Positions 10,701 through 19,243 of a stretch of 64,000 nt of DNA are shown here, piece after piece. The notes beneath the pieces are model-generated. The model was not told where the DNA came from. It did not search any database and saw only the letters and a list, made by a program, of their open reading frames with translations. The position numbers and the translations under genes are program-made. The stretch comes from UBA7803 sp036381275 (GTDB lineage Bacteria > Pseudomonadota > Gammaproteobacteria > Pseudomonadales > Azotimanducaceae), in contig DASVDC010000007.1 of NCBI GenBank assembly GCA_036381275.1, positions 1 through 64,000 on the forward strand, written 5' to 3'. Each line of letters starts with the position of its first letter. Position 1 is the stretch's first letter.

Positions 10701-11045
10701 ACGCGTTTCGAGCTGCCCGCAGGCGTCGACCCGGACCAGCCGATGTGGCTGGACCTCGGCGACGTCGGCGATCTGGCTCGCGTGACGGTGAACGGGCAGC
10801 CGGTCGGCACCGCGTGGCATCCGCCCTACCGGGTCGACGTCTCGGGCGCCGTCCGGGAAGGCGTGAACACGCTGGAGGTGGAGGTCGCGAACCGGTGGGT
10901 CAACCGGATGATCGGCGATGCACAGCCCGGCGCGAAGAAAGTCGCCTTCACGACGATACCGACCTATACCGCGGACGCGCCGCTCAGGCCATCGGGCCTG
11001 ATCGGACCGGTTCGCCTGCTCGCGCCCGTAGCGTCGGACGGCTAG
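7704..11045 (+). CDS. Glycoside hydrolase family 106 alpha-L-rhamnosidase, exported
   Basis: Large exported hydrolase of 1113 residues with a Sec signal peptide (cleavage near residue 24, FASA/DP). The start RVWWHWMNGNVTEDGIAKDL, the stretch LGLELAIAASPGWSETGGPW and the later GLIGDRGVRALLTDSIEVG are characteristic of GH106, inverting, calcium-dependent alpha-L-rhamnosidases that remove terminal rhamnose from plant or algal polysaccharides. The C-terminal 150 residues form a beta-jelly-roll carbohydrate-binding domain (WLDLGDVGDLARVTVNGQPVG). The length is normal for the family. AAGGGGGAG sits directly before the ATG. It is transcribed alone, divergent from the two-SDR/symporter/GH43/GH2 run and convergent with the DeoR regulator. 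Rhamnose release by this enzyme gives the locus its likely purpose. Confidence 0.9.
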   Translation: MRLPVLVAAIVWITAVDVRFASADPLAEAFQDPPMSARPRVWWHWMNGNVTEDGIAKDLDWMSRVGIGGLQNFDANLMTPQVVDERLVYMTPPWKDAFRFAARKADELGLELAIAASPGWSETGGPWVEPRDGLKKVVWSELVIDGGQRFQGVLPAPPSVTGPYQDLARDEALLAALQGGEHFSTPQYYSDIAVLAHRVSAPETLPAPDAVYVDGEPIEAGAVIDDSLATSVQIERPRPGSSRTVELEYAEPQTVRSASLLLGAAESIDARLEAGGEGTWTTITKVPLSTVPTTVGFAPVTARRFRIVLEPGEAAASATMSPAPGADTSLLKLLAPADELPIADFRLSAEAKIDQFEIKAAFALVPDYYALDSGELPDVEGIAPDAVVDLSAYVDEDGRIDWLAPEGTWRILRLGWSLTGKTNHPASAEATGLEVDKYDADAVRAYLEHYLGLYEDTVGDGLIGDRGVRALLTDSIEVGPSNWTPELIAHFERLRGYDPTPFLPTLTGTIVGSRAESDAFLYDFRRTLAELLATQHYATVAEVAHAHGLVVYGEALEAPRPALGDDMDMRRFADHPMAALWTYPRERGPNPVHRADLKGAASVAHVYGQNIAAAESMTSAMKPWDDVPSELRRVIDFEFANGINRPVIHTSVHQPVDDRQPGLSLLIFGQFFNRHESWAELAGPWIDYIARNSYLLQQGRDVADVAYFYGEESPITALAADGYPDDVPTAHAYDFVNAHALLHVLSVADGDLVAPSGARYEVLYLGGTSRRMTLEVLRRIRDLVRDGATVIGAAPAGSPSLGDDPTEYARLVETLWSDRPVTKLGRGRVIAERDVEAALARIGVEPDFIYSSGHTDSEILFVHRKLEDGDLYFVNNRRNRPESIEARFRVTGKAPEIWRADAGTSEPVSYRTDGAHTVVPLDMTAEDSFFVVFRKPANARQLTVEKPAYAPAADIAGPWDVAFQPGRGAPEQIRLPALRSLSEHADPGVKYFSGVATYTTRFELPAGVDPDQPMWLDLGDVGDLARVTVNGQPVGTAWHPPYRVDVSGAVREGVNTLEVEVANRWVNRMIGDAQPGAKKVAFTTIPTYTADAPLRPSGLIGPVRLLAPVASDG

Positions 11046-11085
11046 CCGCGGAACCGGCGGCCGAACGCGGACCGACCGCTTCGGA

Positions 11086-11886
11086 TCAGCCCTCCGGTTC
11101 CACCGCGATGACCTTGACGCCGGCGGCCTCGAGCATGCTGACGTCCTTGTCGCGGATGTTCGTGTCGGTGACGACCGTGTCGACTTCCGCGAGCTCGCAC
11201 ACCACGTTGCCCGACGGCTCGATGAACTTCGAGCTGTCGACCATCAGGATGAGCTGCTCGGCGCGGTCGATCAGGCGACGCTCGGCTTCCACCAGCACGA
11301 CATCGGCCTGCATGACGCCGCGCCGACCCACGGACGCGGCGCCCATGAACAGCATCGGCGCGAAGAACTTCGGCATCAGCTCGTCACCGGTCGCCGACAG
11401 GATGATGTTCTGTTCCGGGAACACCATGCCGCCAGGGACGAGCACGCGGGTGCCCTTCTGATTGAGCAACGCGCTGACGATGTGCAGCGAGTTGGTCAGC
11501 ACCTGCAGCTTCAGCCCGTCCAGGTGGCGGCACATCTGCAGCGTCGTGGAGCCGCCGTCGATCATCACGGCCGTTTCCGGCTGACACAGCGCCGCGGCGG
11601 CCTTGCCGATCGCCTGCTTCTCCGCCCGGTGCCGGCCGATGTTCTCGTGGAACGGAACGCCCGCGAGGCTGATGGTGGCGGGAATGGACGTACCATCCGT
11701 TTCCTTCGTCACGAGCCGCGCCCCGCCGCGCACGCGCTGGATCCGCCCTTCGCTTTCCAGCCGCCCGAGATCGCGGCGCAGCGTGGCCGGTGAGGCGTCC
11801 ATACGTTGCTCGAGCTCGCGCACGGCGATGAAGCCGCGCTGCTGCAAGATGGACATGATGGCCTTTTCGCGCTCAGCCGCGTGCAT
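11086..11886 (-). CDS. DeoR/GlpR-family transcriptional regulator
   Basis: Regulator of 266 residues. The frame extends further upstream, but ATG 11886 (MHAAEREKAI) has GAGGAGC six bases before it and matches the family's N-terminus. Residues 1-60 form the winged helix-turn-helix, with the recognition helix at SPATLRRDLGRLE and the wing at RIQRVRGGA. Residues 75-260 form the sugar-phosphate-sensing DeoRC domain (DGGSTTLQM, LVPGG, FMGA). Members repress catabolic operons and are released by a phosphorylated or free sugar. It is convergent with GH106 (40-base gap) and is the only regulator in the locus, so control of GH106 and of the divergent run is likely. The palindrome at 7668-7684 is a candidate site. 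Confidence 0.87.
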   Translation of the reverse strand: MHAAEREKAIMSILQQRGFIAVRELEQRMDASPATLRRDLGRLESEGRIQRVRGGARLVTKETDGTSIPATISLAGVPFHENIGRHRAEKQAIGKAAAALCQPETAVMIDGGSTTLQMCRHLDGLKLQVLTNSLHIVSALLNQKGTRVLVPGGMVFPEQNIILSATGDELMPKFFAPMLFMGAASVGRRGVMQADVVLVEAERRLIDRAEQLILMVDSSKFIEPSGNVVCELAEVDTVVTDTNIRDKDVSMLEAAGVKVIAVEPEG

Positions 11887-12055
11887 TCGGGCTCCTCGTC
11901 GACGAATCAGCGCTATGTTCGATGACCGAAGGAGCGGTTTCAAGCAGATTCGCTCACGGGGCTCCAACCCCGGTCACCGGGACCGACGCCCGGTGGACGG
12001 TATTCGTGCACAGGCGTAGCCTTGATCCTGCGCTACCGAAGGAACGGGAGGACTC

Positions 12056-12505
12056 ATGTCGCACAAGTACGAAGGTGGCTGCGAGCACCACCAGACCTAC
12101 GCGGATTCCGAGCCGATCGATAGCCACACCTGCCACTGCTCCGTCTGCAAGCGGGTGACCGGACAACCCACGACCCACGTCGTGTTCTTCGGGTACAACG
12201 ATCTCGCCGTCGAAGGCGCCGAGCGCCTGAATCGTGTCCCGTTCAACGATCAGAACCCCGACGGGCCCCTCAGCCTCTGCACCTGCGAGACGTGCGGCAG
12301 CCCGATCATGCTGGACGACAAGCTGAAGCGCATCCGCGTCGTGGTTCCCAACCTGATGGGCTTCGACCCGGCGGCGTTCCCTGCGGAGTATCACGCCTTC
12401 TACGATCCGGCGAGCGGCGTCCCCCGACCGAACGACGGACGTCCGGTCTACGAAGCGCTGCGGCCGGATTTCGAATGGCCGGAGCCGGCCGGCGCTACGG
12501 CGTGA
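12056..12505 (+). CDS. GFA/CENP-V family zinc protein
   Basis: Small cytosolic protein of 149 residues with the zinc-binding pattern of the GFA family: HTCHCSVCKR near residue 25 and CTCETCG near residue 80. The ATG is preceded by GGGAGG. Relatives were named after a glutathione-dependent formaldehyde-activating enzyme, but for most the reaction is unproven. Although a C1-oxidation operon begins downstream on the other strand, this gene is convergent with it and separated by a hairpin, so no link to formaldehyde should be assumed. It stands alone. Confidence 0.75.
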   Translation: MSHKYEGGCEHHQTYADSEPIDSHTCHCSVCKRVTGQPTTHVVFFGYNDLAVEGAERLNRVPFNDQNPDGPLSLCTCETCGSPIMLDDKLKRIRVVVPNLMGFDPAAFPAEYHAFYDPASGVPRPNDGRPVYEALRPDFEWPEPAGATA

Positions 12506-12522
12506 GCGCGATGATCGGCTGA

Positions 12523-12550
12523 CTGCCGGCCCGCGTACGCGGGCCGGCAG
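12523..12550. terminator. Perfect palindrome between convergent genes, probable bidirectional terminator
   Basis: Two 13-base arms (CTGCCGGCCCGCG and its exact complement) around a central TA give a very stable hairpin. It lies 18 bases past the GFA gene and 37 bases past the end of the receptor gene on the other strand. There is no clear T-run on either side, so termination efficiency is uncertain. Confidence 0.6.
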
Positions 12551-12586
12551 ATTCGGAGCGGCTCGTCCAGCGGAACCCGGTCGGCG

Positions 12587-15109
12587 CTAGAACCGGTACC
12601 GCGCGCCCAGCCAGGCGGCCCGCGGGCTGCCGGTGCCGAGGAAGATCGGCCGCTCGTCCGCGAGCCCCTCGAGCACCTCGGTCGGATCCTCGCCGAGCAG
12701 ACCGAAGTTCTCGTACTCCTCGTCGAACAGATTGGTGACCCGTAGAAACAGCGTCAGGCGCTCCTGCAGCGCGTACGACGCCAGCAGATTCACCAGCACA
12801 TAGTCGTCGATCTTGCCGATCTCGTTACTTTCGTCTCCGCGCAGGTAGATGCTGCCGTTGTAGACCGCTTCGGCGCCGAGCCGGAAGTTGTCGCCGAAGT
12901 AGTAGTCGACGCCGAGCTTCAGCATGTGTTCCGGAATGCCCGGCAGGTGATCGCCTCGTTCGACCTGGATGGTCCCGTCGGCATCCGCATTCGGATGGTT
13001 GGGACTCAAGACCGCGAAATCGTCTTCGAACGTGGCCTCGAGCCAGGTGTAGGCCCCGTACCAGTGCAGGCTGCCGGTCTGGCCATCGACCAGGGCCTCG
13101 ACCCCGAACCGGCGAGTCCGGTCGACGTTGGCGAACAGGCCGGTAGCGCGGCCGGTGGTCTGGAACAGAATGTCGTCGTGGTTGTCGGCATGGAACAGTC
13201 CGAGCCGATAGCGAACACCGTTCAGGCCGCCACGAATGCCGAGTTCGATGCTCTTGGTCACGACGTCGTCGAGCGGCGGATCGGCGAGGAACGCATTGGG
13301 CAGGCGGCATTCGAAGTCGATGTCGTCCGGATCTTCTCCTTCCTCCAGCGCGAACCGCCGGGCCAGTTCGAAAACGCCCTCGTTGCAGGCGAGCTCGATG
13401 GGCGTCGGGACGCGGTTCGACTCGCTGTAGGAGGCGTACACGTTCCCGACCCCGCCGAGATCGTACGTCAGGCCCACCGAGGGGTTGAAGCGGCGGAACG
13501 TGTGGTCGCCGTCGAGCTCCGGTTGCTCGCCGCTTCGGTCCCGCAGGCGGATGTCGACCTCGTTGTAGCGGCCCGCCAGCGTCAGGCTCAGCCGCTCCGT
13601 CCACTCGATCGTGTCGAGGAAGTAGAGGCTCCACGATTCGAGGTCGGTCGTCACGCGCGTTTCGCCCTCGGCGTAGAACGATCCCAGCCCGAGACCGGCC
13701 GTGCTGCGCGTGACCGGGTCCATCTCGGCGAGCTCCACCACCGCATCGAAGTCGACTTCCCCGTCGTAGTACGCGAGCCCGGCGGTCAGCCGGTTGGCCT
13801 TCCCGAACAGATCGCCGAGCAGGATCAGCTTGCCGTCGAACCCCCGGCTGTCCTGGTCGCGGCTGCTGATGTTGTTGATGGCCTCGTCGCTCAGCACACC
13901 GCTGCCGGTGATCTCGTCGGCTGCGTCTTCCAGCTCGTAATCCTCCGGGTCGCGACCGGCCGCGAGCGCCGCCGCCTCGATCCGGGCTTCGAGGTCCGCG
14001 AAGCTGCGGATGGACGGGTCCCCGCCCTCGCAGACGTCGTCCAGCTCGAGGCCGAGATCGGCCTCGAGCGCCGCCTCCACATCCTCGGCTTCCTCGAACA
14101 GCGATCGATTTCCGCCGGCGTATTCGCAGAGCTCGAACTCGGACGCGTCGCCGTTGAACGATTCGGTGTCGTTTCGGCGCCAGAACGCGCTGCCGGCGAG
14201 CTGCAGGTTCGGGGTCACGAAGTGGGCGCCGTCGATCGCGAACATCAGGAGATCGTTCTCGGTGATGTCCGGCGCGGTGAAGATCTCCTCCCGATCCTCC
14301 GCGAGCAGACCCACCGGCGCCGCACCGTTGCCGCGCAGCTCGGTGCGGCCGATCTGCGCCACCAGGTTCGCCGACGACGTGTCGCCGTTGCGCCAGCTCA
14401 GGCTGCCGTAGAAGTTGCGGGCGTCCGAATCGGACAGGTCGCGCCAGCCGTCTTCTTCGAAGTAGCTGAGGTTCGCGTAGTAGCCCCAGCTGCCGTTGTT
14501 GCCGCCGCTCTCCAGGGTGCCGGTCCACCTGTCCCAGGAGCCGCCGCTGATCTCGCCTTGCGTCCCGGTGAAGTTGAAGCCGTCCTTCATCCGGACGACC
14601 AGCGCGCCGCCCAGCGTATTCAACCCGAACACCGGATCGGCCCCGCTGATGAGCTGCATCTCCGAGATCGCCGACTCCGGCAGCAGATCCCAGTTCACCG
14701 CATCGCCGAGCGGCTCGTTGATGCGCACGCCGTTCTGGTACACCGCGATCCCCTGCGGCAGCCCGAGCAGCGGCGAGGCGGTGAATCCCCGGAACTGCAG
14801 ATCCGGCTGCAGCGGGTTGTTCTGCGCGGAGTTGATGTTGACGGAGGCCGCGCGCACGTTGAGGTAATCCGTCAGGTCGAGGCTCTGCGCCTGATCGAGG
14901 TCCAGGTCGCTGACGAGCTGCACCGCGAACGGTACCGTGTCGGCGTCCTGCCCCAGCCCGGCACCCGGGCTCGTGCCGACGACGATGACCTCCTCCAGCT
15001 CGCCGGCCGCCAGCGCCGGTAGCGGAGCGACGAGGCCGGCGCCGACCGCCAGCCGCAGAATGTGCCGTATCGCAGGGAGCCTCGACCCGGCCGACTGCCG
15101 CGTAGCCAC
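12587..15109 (-). CDS. TonB-dependent outer-membrane receptor linked to the xoxF/fds operon
   Basis: Outer-membrane receptor of 840 residues. I choose GTG 15109 because GAGGAGGG lies seven bases upstream; a TTG at 15115 is too close to that site. It has a signal peptide (ending ALAA), a TonB box-like EEVIVVGTSP, a plug domain (YQNGVRINEP, GADPVFGLNTLGGALVV) and a beta-barrel ending in the C-terminal aromatic GARYRF. It starts 37 bases after fdhD on the same strand, so it may be the last gene of the methanol/formate operon. An extracellular loop at about residues 321-400 holds 27 Asp/Glu among 80 residues and two Cys. TonB receptors near xoxF genes have been proposed or shown to import lanthanides in some methylotrophs. 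That role here is an inference, and another metal chelate or vitamin is possible. Confidence 0.88.
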   Translation of the reverse strand: MATRQSAGSRLPAIRHILRLAVGAGLVAPLPALAAGELEEVIVVGTSPGAGLGQDADTVPFAVQLVSDLDLDQAQSLDLTDYLNVRAASVNINSAQNNPLQPDLQFRGFTASPLLGLPQGIAVYQNGVRINEPLGDAVNWDLLPESAISEMQLISGADPVFGLNTLGGALVVRMKDGFNFTGTQGEISGGSWDRWTGTLESGGNNGSWGYYANLSYFEEDGWRDLSDSDARNFYGSLSWRNGDTSSANLVAQIGRTELRGNGAAPVGLLAEDREEIFTAPDITENDLLMFAIDGAHFVTPNLQLAGSAFWRRNDTESFNGDASEFELCEYAGGNRSLFEEAEDVEAALEADLGLELDDVCEGGDPSIRSFADLEARIEAAALAAGRDPEDYELEDAADEITGSGVLSDEAINNISSRDQDSRGFDGKLILLGDLFGKANRLTAGLAYYDGEVDFDAVVELAEMDPVTRSTAGLGLGSFYAEGETRVTTDLESWSLYFLDTIEWTERLSLTLAGRYNEVDIRLRDRSGEQPELDGDHTFRRFNPSVGLTYDLGGVGNVYASYSESNRVPTPIELACNEGVFELARRFALEEGEDPDDIDFECRLPNAFLADPPLDDVVTKSIELGIRGGLNGVRYRLGLFHADNHDDILFQTTGRATGLFANVDRTRRFGVEALVDGQTGSLHWYGAYTWLEATFEDDFAVLSPNHPNADADGTIQVERGDHLPGIPEHMLKLGVDYYFGDNFRLGAEAVYNGSIYLRGDESNEIGKIDDYVLVNLLASYALQERLTLFLRVTNLFDEEYENFGLLGEDPTEVLEGLADERPIFLGTGSPRAAWLGARYRF

Positions 15110-15146
15110 GCTCAAGCCCTCCTCACCCCACCGCCAGGCGCCCGAA

Positions 15147-16094
15147 TCAGACGATGCGATCCGCCCGGCTGTAGACGTTGAAACGATCGCGCTTCAGAAA
15201 CCCGACCAGCGTGATGCCGAACTCGATGGCGAGGTCCACCGCGAGCGACGAAGGTGCGCCCACGGCTGCGAGCAGCGGGCAGCCGGCCATCATGGCCTTC
15301 TGCAGCAACTCGAAGCTCGCGCGGCCGCTGACGACGATGCCGTGCCCGGTGAGCGGCAGCGCATCGTCCTGCAGTCGTCGGCCGATCAGCTTGTCGAGCG
15401 CGTTGTGTCGGCCGACGTCCTCCCGCACGACGGTGATCGTGCCCGCCGCATCGAACAGGCCCGACGCGTGGAGCCCGCCGGTCTGGGCGAACACCGCCTG
15501 GCGGGTCCTGAGCGCTTCCGGCAGCCCGGCGAGCGCCACGCGCGAGATCGAGAAGCTCGCGCCGTGCAGGTCGAACCGGCCCTGCACCGCCACCGCGTCG
15601 AGCGACGCCTTGCCGCAGACGCCGCAGCTCGACGAGGTGTAGAAATGCCGCTCGAGACGATCGAGATCCGGCGCGGCGTCGGTGGCGAGCTCGACCCGCA
15701 CAACGTTGATCAGCCCGTTCGGCGCCGGGGGACCGCAGGGGCCGACCGAGTCGACGTCGGCCAGCGAGCGAACGATCCCCTCGCCGAACAGGAAGCCGAG
15801 CGCGAGCTCCTCGTCCTGTCCCGGGGTGCGCATCGTGATGGAGACGCTCCGACTGGCCCGCGTCCCGTCGGCGCGCGTGTAGCCGAGCCGGATCTCGAGC
15901 GGCTCCTCCACCGCGACCACGTCCAGAGCGGCCTCTCCCACTCCATCCGGACGAATGCTCGGGACGGTCGAGGCACGTGCATCCGCGAGCGCATCGACGC
16001 GCCGAATCGCCACGCTTCCCACGCTCGGCGACGCCGGTGCCTCCGTCAGCTCGATCAACCCGTCGGGTCGCGGCGCTCGGTGCTCCGTCTTCAC
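15147..16094 (-). CDS. fdhD: FdhD sulfurtransferase for formate dehydrogenase
   Basis: FdhD moves sulfur from a cysteine desulfurase to the molybdenum cofactor so that formate dehydrogenase becomes active. This protein has 315 residues when started at GTG 16094, which overlaps the fdsD stop as GTGA. An upstream start at 16154 would overlap fdsD by 64 bases and is less likely. The sulfur-carrying pair is visible as Cys157 and Cys160 in SSCGVCGK. Other family marks are EELALGFLFGEGI, VREDVGRHNALDK and SGRASFELLQK. It follows the fds structural genes, an order that puts the maturation factor in the same transcript as its client. Confidence 0.93.
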   Translation of the reverse strand: MKTEHRAPRPDGLIELTEAPASPSVGSVAIRRVDALADARASTVPSIRPDGVGEAALDVVAVEEPLEIRLGYTRADGTRASRSVSITMRTPGQDEELALGFLFGEGIVRSLADVDSVGPCGPPAPNGLINVVRVELATDAAPDLDRLERHFYTSSSCGVCGKASLDAVAVQGRFDLHGASFSISRVALAGLPEALRTRQAVFAQTGGLHASGLFDAAGTITVVREDVGRHNALDKLIGRRLQDDALPLTGHGIVVSGRASFELLQKAMMAGCPLLAAVGAPSSLAVDLAIEFGITLVGFLKRDRFNVYSRADRIV

Positions 16095-16321
16095 GCGGTA
16101 CCCGCACGCCGCTGCGTGACAAGCCGTTCGACCGCGCGCGCCGCCGCGTCGCAAAGCTCGGCCTCACCCGATTCGAAACCGTCGGCGAGCTCGTCGAGCA
16201 TCAGCGGTGTCCAGAAGCGGCGCAGGTGGTCCGCGACGGCGGCCACGGTCGTCTCCTCGTCGCCGCAGTCGAGATTCGCGGCGATCTGGTTCGCCATCCG
16301 CACGAGTTTCTGCAGATCCAT
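16091..16321 (-). CDS. fdsD: Formate dehydrogenase delta subunit
   Basis: Small subunit of 76 residues found with soluble NAD-dependent formate dehydrogenases. It is needed for assembly or stability of the FdsGBA complex. The frame is open upstream, but MDLQKLVRMANQIAANL at 16321 is the typical start, and the gene then sits 8 bases after the fdsA stop. The protein is helical, with the conserved VADHLRRFWTPLM stretch. Its TGA overlaps the GTG of fdhD. The small size makes homology less informative than context, but the position after fdsA and the motif agree. Confidence 0.88.
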   Translation of the reverse strand: MDLQKLVRMANQIAANLDCGDEETTVAAVADHLRRFWTPLMLDELADGFESGEAELCDAAARAVERLVTQRRAGTA

Positions 16322-16329
16322 GGTCGTTC

Positions 16330-19206
16330 TCAGTCCTCCGTGGAGTCCTGTGTCGCCATCGCATGGCGCAGCAGCTCCGCCTGCTCCTCGGTGAACCGGC
16401 GCTGCCGTTCCTGCCAATCGGACAACTTCGCGACCTTCGTGACCTGCACGGCCGTCACCTTGTACTCGGGGCAATTCGTCGCCCAGTCGGAGTTGTCGGT
16501 GGTCACCACGTTCGCAGCGGATTCCGGATGATGGAACGTGGTGTAGACCACGCCCGGCGTCACGCGGGTCGTGACCCCCGCACGCAGCACGGTCTCGCCG
16601 GCCCGACTCTTCAGGCCGACCCAGTCACCCGGGCGAATGCCGCGCTGCTCGGCGTCGTGCGGATGGATCTCGAGCACGTCCTCGTCGTGCCAGGCCACGT
16701 TCGCGGTGCGCCGGGTCTGCGCGCCGACGTTGTACTGCGACAGGATCCGGCCGGTGGTGAGCAGCAGCGGGTACATCGGCGTCGTGCGCTCGTCGGTGGG
16801 CACGTACGGGGTCAGACGGAACAGACCCTTGCCGCGCACGAACTCGTCGACGTGCATCGTCGGCGTGCCCTGCTCGGCCGCCGCGTTGCAGGGCCACTGG
16901 ATGCTGCCGAGCGCGTCGAGCTTTGCGTAGCTGACTCCGGCGAAGGTCGGCGTGAGCCGGGCGATCTCGTCCATGATCTCGCTCGGGTGGCTGTAGTGCA
17001 TCGGGTAGCCCATCGCGTTGGCGAGGGCCTGCGTGATCTCCCAGTCCTCCAGGCCGCCGAGCGGCTCCATGACCTTGCGCACCGGCGAGATCCGCCGCTC
17101 GGCATTGGTGAACGTGCCGTTCTTCTCGAGGAACGAAGAGCCCGGCAGGAACACGTGAGCGAACTTCGCGGTCTCGTTCAGGAACAGGTCCTGCACGATC
17201 AGGCAGTCCAGCGCCGACAGCGCCTTCGTCACGTGCTGCGTGTCCGGATCGGACTGAGCGACATCCTCGCCCTGCACGTACAGGCCCCTGAACTGGCCGG
17301 CAACGGCCGCGTCGAACATGTTCGGGATCCTGAGGCCCGGATCCGGGTCGAGCTGAACACCCCACGCGTCGGCGAACTGCGTGCGCACGCTCGGATCGCC
17401 GATGTGCCGGTAGCCGGGCAACTCGTGCGGAAACGAGCCCATGTCGCAGGAGCCCTGCACGTTGTTCTGCCCGCGCAGCGGGCTCACGCCGGTGCCCTCG
17501 CGGCCGAGGTTGCCCGTCGCCATCGCCAGGTTGGCGATGCCCATCACCATCGTCGAGCCCTGGCTGTGCTCGGACACGCCGAGCCCGTAGTAGATCGCGC
17601 TGTTCGGCCCCGCCGCATAGAGCCGCGCCGCGGCGCGCACCATTTCGGCGGGAACGCCGGTGTCCTGCTCCGTCGCCTCGGGCGAGTTCTTCGGATCGAG
17701 GATGAACCGGCGCCAGTCGCGGTAGGCGTCGAGGTCGCAGCGCCGCTCGATGTACTCGCGCGCTTCCAGCCCTTCCGACAGCACCACGTGCGCGAGCGCG
17801 TTGATCATCGCGACGTTGGTGCCGGGGCGCAGTGCCAGGTGGTAATCGGCCTGCACGTGCGGGGACCGGACCAGGTCGATCCGGCGCGGGTCGATCACGA
17901 TCAGCTTCGCCCCCTGGCGCAGCCGGCGCTTCATCTGCGACGCGAACACCGGGTGCGCGTCGGTCGGGTTGGCGCCGATCACGACGATCACGTCCGCCTT
18001 CATCACCGAGTCGAACGCCTGGGTCCCGGCCGACTCGCCGAGCGTGCTCTTCAGACCGTAGCCGGTGGGTGAATGGCAGACGCGGGCGCAGGTGTCGACG
18101 TTGTTGTTACCGAACGCGGCACGCACCAGCTTCTGCACCAGGTAGGTTTCCTCGTTGGTGCAGCGCGAGGACGTGATGCCGCCGATCGCGCCTCGGCCGT
18201 AGCGCGCCTGGATCTCGCGCAGCTTCCCGGCGGCGAAGCCGATCGCCTCCTCCCAGGAGACTTCCCGCCACGGCTCCCGGATGGAGTCGCGCACCATCGG
18301 CCGGGTGATGCGGTCGCGGTGGGTCGCGTAACCGAACGCGAAGCGCCCCTTCACGCAGGAGTGTCCGTGGTTCGCGTGGCCGTCCTTGTTCGGCACCATG
18401 CGCACCACTTCCTGGCCCTTCACCTCGGCCCGGAACGAGCAGCCCACCCCGCAGTAGGCGCATGTCGTGATCACCGTGTGCTCGGGAACGCCGAGCTCGA
18501 TCAGCGAGTTCTCGGTGAGGGTCGCGGTGGGGCAGGCCTGGACGCAGGCGCCGCAGGACACGCACTCGGAATCGAGGAACGGCTGGTCCTGTCCGGCCGC
18601 GACCTTCGAATCGAAACCGCGGCCGTCGATGGTCAGCGCGAACGTGCCCTGCACTTCCTCACAGGCCCGCACGCAGCGCGAGCAGACGATGCATTTGCTC
18701 GGATCGAACGTGAAATACGGGTTGCTGGTGTCCTTGGCCGCATCGAGGTGATTGGCACCGTCGAAGCCGTAACGCACCTCCCGCAGTCCCACCGCACCGG
18801 CCATCTCCTGCAGCTCGCAGTCGCCGTTGGTCGGGCAGGTCAGGCAGTCGAGCGGATGGTCGGAGATGTAGAGCTCCATCACGTTGCGCCGGATCCGCGC
18901 GAGCCGCGGGGTCTGTGTGCTGACCTGCATGCCTTCGCGGACTTCCGTGGTGCACGACGCGGGCAGGCCCTTCATGCCTCCGATCTCGACCAGGCACAAC
19001 CGGCACGAGCCGAACGGCTCGAGCATGTCGCTCGCACAGAGCTTCGGAATGTTGATGCCGGCGAGGGCCGCGGCGCGCAGCACCGTCGTGCCGACCGGCA
19101 CCGTCACGGCCACGCCGTCCACCGTCAGGCCGACCGATTCGGCAGACTCTCTGGCCGGGGTGCCGAGATCCGCGGCTCTGGCGTAACGCTGATAGGCGCC
19201 GCTCAT
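16330..19206 (-). CDS. fdsA: NAD-dependent formate dehydrogenase, molybdopterin alpha subunit
   Basis: Catalytic subunit, 958 residues, oxidising formate to CO2 in the cytosol. N-terminal [2Fe-2S] ferredoxin domain with Cys57, 68, 71 and 85. NADH-dehydrogenase-G-like segment with HPLDCLTCPTNGDC (about residues 117-130). Two [4Fe-4S] sites (CIVCSRC and CVSCGACVQAC). A further [4Fe-4S] cluster (CAYCGVGC, about 249-256) that opens the molybdopterin domain. The metal ligand is cysteine (Cys377 in RVCHSP), where some relatives carry selenocysteine, so no UGA recoding is needed. The ATG lies 37 bases after fdsB. Electrons go to FdsB and NAD+. In this operon it would use formate made downstream of XoxF. 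Confidence 0.95.
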   Translation of the reverse strand: MSGAYQRYARAADLGTPARESAESVGLTVDGVAVTVPVGTTVLRAAALAGINIPKLCASDMLEPFGSCRLCLVEIGGMKGLPASCTTEVREGMQVSTQTPRLARIRRNVMELYISDHPLDCLTCPTNGDCELQEMAGAVGLREVRYGFDGANHLDAAKDTSNPYFTFDPSKCIVCSRCVRACEEVQGTFALTIDGRGFDSKVAAGQDQPFLDSECVSCGACVQACPTATLTENSLIELGVPEHTVITTCAYCGVGCSFRAEVKGQEVVRMVPNKDGHANHGHSCVKGRFAFGYATHRDRITRPMVRDSIREPWREVSWEEAIGFAAGKLREIQARYGRGAIGGITSSRCTNEETYLVQKLVRAAFGNNNVDTCARVCHSPTGYGLKSTLGESAGTQAFDSVMKADVIVVIGANPTDAHPVFASQMKRRLRQGAKLIVIDPRRIDLVRSPHVQADYHLALRPGTNVAMINALAHVVLSEGLEAREYIERRCDLDAYRDWRRFILDPKNSPEATEQDTGVPAEMVRAAARLYAAGPNSAIYYGLGVSEHSQGSTMVMGIANLAMATGNLGREGTGVSPLRGQNNVQGSCDMGSFPHELPGYRHIGDPSVRTQFADAWGVQLDPDPGLRIPNMFDAAVAGQFRGLYVQGEDVAQSDPDTQHVTKALSALDCLIVQDLFLNETAKFAHVFLPGSSFLEKNGTFTNAERRISPVRKVMEPLGGLEDWEITQALANAMGYPMHYSHPSEIMDEIARLTPTFAGVSYAKLDALGSIQWPCNAAAEQGTPTMHVDEFVRGKGLFRLTPYVPTDERTTPMYPLLLTTGRILSQYNVGAQTRRTANVAWHDEDVLEIHPHDAEQRGIRPGDWVGLKSRAGETVLRAGVTTRVTPGVVYTTFHHPESAANVVTTDNSDWATNCPEYKVTAVQVTKVAKLSDWQERQRRFTEEQAELLRHAMATQDSTED

Positions 19207-19243
19207 GATCGTACTCCCCGTTGCGTTCCGGACGATTCAAGTT

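Noticed and set aside
12056..12505. Reading the GFA gene as the formaldehyde step of the methanol pathway
   Set aside because: The family name is historical, the gene is convergent with the operon and separated by a terminator-like palindrome.
16095..16154. An upstream start for fdhD
   Set aside because: It would overlap fdsD by 64 bases; the GTGA overlap at 16091-16094 is the usual coupled arrangement.
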